Both the position numbers and the translations under genes were made by a program. Positions 4,913 through 5,340 of a DNA stretch of 5,340 nucleotides are shown here, one piece after another; the first letter of the stretch is position 1; the number at the start of each line of letters is the position of its first letter. This DNA is from Oscillospiraceae bacterium. GTDB taxonomy: Bacteria > Bacillota > Clostridia > Oscillospirales > Ruminococcaceae. The notes beneath the pieces are model-generated. The model had not been told where the DNA came from. It saw only the letters and a program-made list of their open reading frames with translations, and made no database searches. The DNA lies in contig DPBR01000003.1 in assembly GCA_003516865.1 (NCBI GenBank), positions 36,968 to 42,307 on the forward strand, written 5' to 3'.

Positions 4913-4939
4913 ATAATCAGACTTATCGCGGAGGAAAAA

Positions 4940-5340
4940 ATGAAATTTGTCGAGATTTTTACGGACGGCGCTTGCAGCGGAAACCCCGGCGCGGGCGGTT
5001 TTGGCGCGATTTTGCGCTGCGAGGGCAGGGAAAAGGAGCTTAGCGGCGGCGAAGCGCACACGACTAACAACAGAATGGAGCTTCTCGGCGTGATTACCGC
5101 GCTTGAGGCGCTGAAATATCCGTGCAAGGTCAGGATTACGACCGACAGCAAGTACGTTTCGGACGGCGTTTCCAAGGGTTGGGCTAAGAGTTGGCGCAGC
5201 CGCGGCTGGAAAAAGAGCGACGGCAAACCCGCGCTTAACCCCGATTTGTGGGCGCGGCTTCTGGATTTGCTCGACGTACACGACGCGGAATTTTGCTGGA
5301 TTAAGGGTCACGCGGGTCACCCCGAAAACGAGCGCTGCGA
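4940..5340 (+). CDS. rnhA: ribonuclease HI, 3' end cut by the window
   Basis: RNase HI cuts the RNA strand of RNA-DNA hybrids, removing R-loops and Okazaki primers in the cytosol. The first 133 residues are visible. They carry DGACSGNPG with catalytic D9, NNRMEL with E47, TTDSKYV with D69, and WIKGHAGHPENERC with H124. The next codon begins GA, as expected for the fourth acidic residue (D134 in E. coli), and is cut by the window edge. The basic Trp-rich handle (W81, W85, R86, R88, W90, K91, K92), which binds the hybrid in E. coli RNase HI, is present. No N-terminal hybrid-binding domain precedes it. The start is set by GGAGG at 4930-4934. Codon use (GCG, CGC, GGC) differs from the preceding gene pair. 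Confidence 0.97.
   Translation, partial: MKFVEIFTDGACSGNPGAGGFGAILRCEGREKELSGGEAHTTNNRMELLGVITALEALKYPCKVRITTDSKYVSDGVSKGWAKSWRSRGWKKSDGKPALNPDLWARLLDLLDVHDAEFCWIKGHAGHPENERC

Noticed and set aside
4912..4917. Perfect TATAAT as the rnhA -10
   Set aside because: It lies 22 bp from TTGACA, while TAAAAT at 4907-4912 has the ideal 17-bp spacing.
4898..5320. Open frame on the minus strand opposite rnhA
   Set aside because: It lies entirely opposite a gene with all RNase HI catalytic motifs and has no recognisable product.

Overview
The window looks like chromosomal DNA from a Gram-positive, low-to-mid G+C Firmicute, most likely a Ruminococcus-like member of the Clostridia. The signs are strong GGAGG ribosome sites, intrinsic terminators with long T runs, a type I dockerin, and a small surface protein with a xPxTG-type sorting signal. 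This placement is inferred from family content; no marker gene allows a species call.

Layout. Positions 1-147 hold the last 48 codons of a + strand gene whose tail carries two FliM-like (M)SQEDIExLL motifs. A promoter region with three 11-bp-phased hexamers leads into a single-domain (p)ppGpp synthetase (237-932). Positions 933-1350 have no gene. They contain a 116-bp MITE-like element with 19-bp terminal inverted repeats, a bidirectional-looking terminator, and a 91-bp tandem repeat that places three near-identical terminators one after another behind a minus-strand tRNA-Arg(CCT) at 1351-1427. Positions 1428-1889 are non-coding and AT-rich. They hold the tRNA promoter, a perfect 21-bp palindrome, a strong + strand promoter and a 5' leader of about 235 nt with an internal 73-nt duplication.

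The core is a pair of strongly codon-biased genes on the + strand. The first (1890-4169) encodes a 759-aa secreted, mainly helical FIVAR-like protein ending in a type I dockerin. The second (4261-4806) encodes a 181-aa secreted protein with one compact cohesin-like beta domain, a TDP-repeat linker and a QPSTG/hydrophobic/KKRK tail. A GC-rich hairpin lies between them and a perfect terminator ends the unit. I infer a minimal surface assembly in which the second protein is wall-anchored and may hold the dockerin protein of the first. The binding itself is not shown by sequence. The window closes with rnhA (RNase HI), cut by the edge at its last catalytic aspartate.

The dockerin and cohesin-like genes use GCT, AAG, GAC and CTC heavily, while the flanking rnhA and synthetase genes use many GCG, CGC and AAA codons. 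This suggests the pair is highly expressed.
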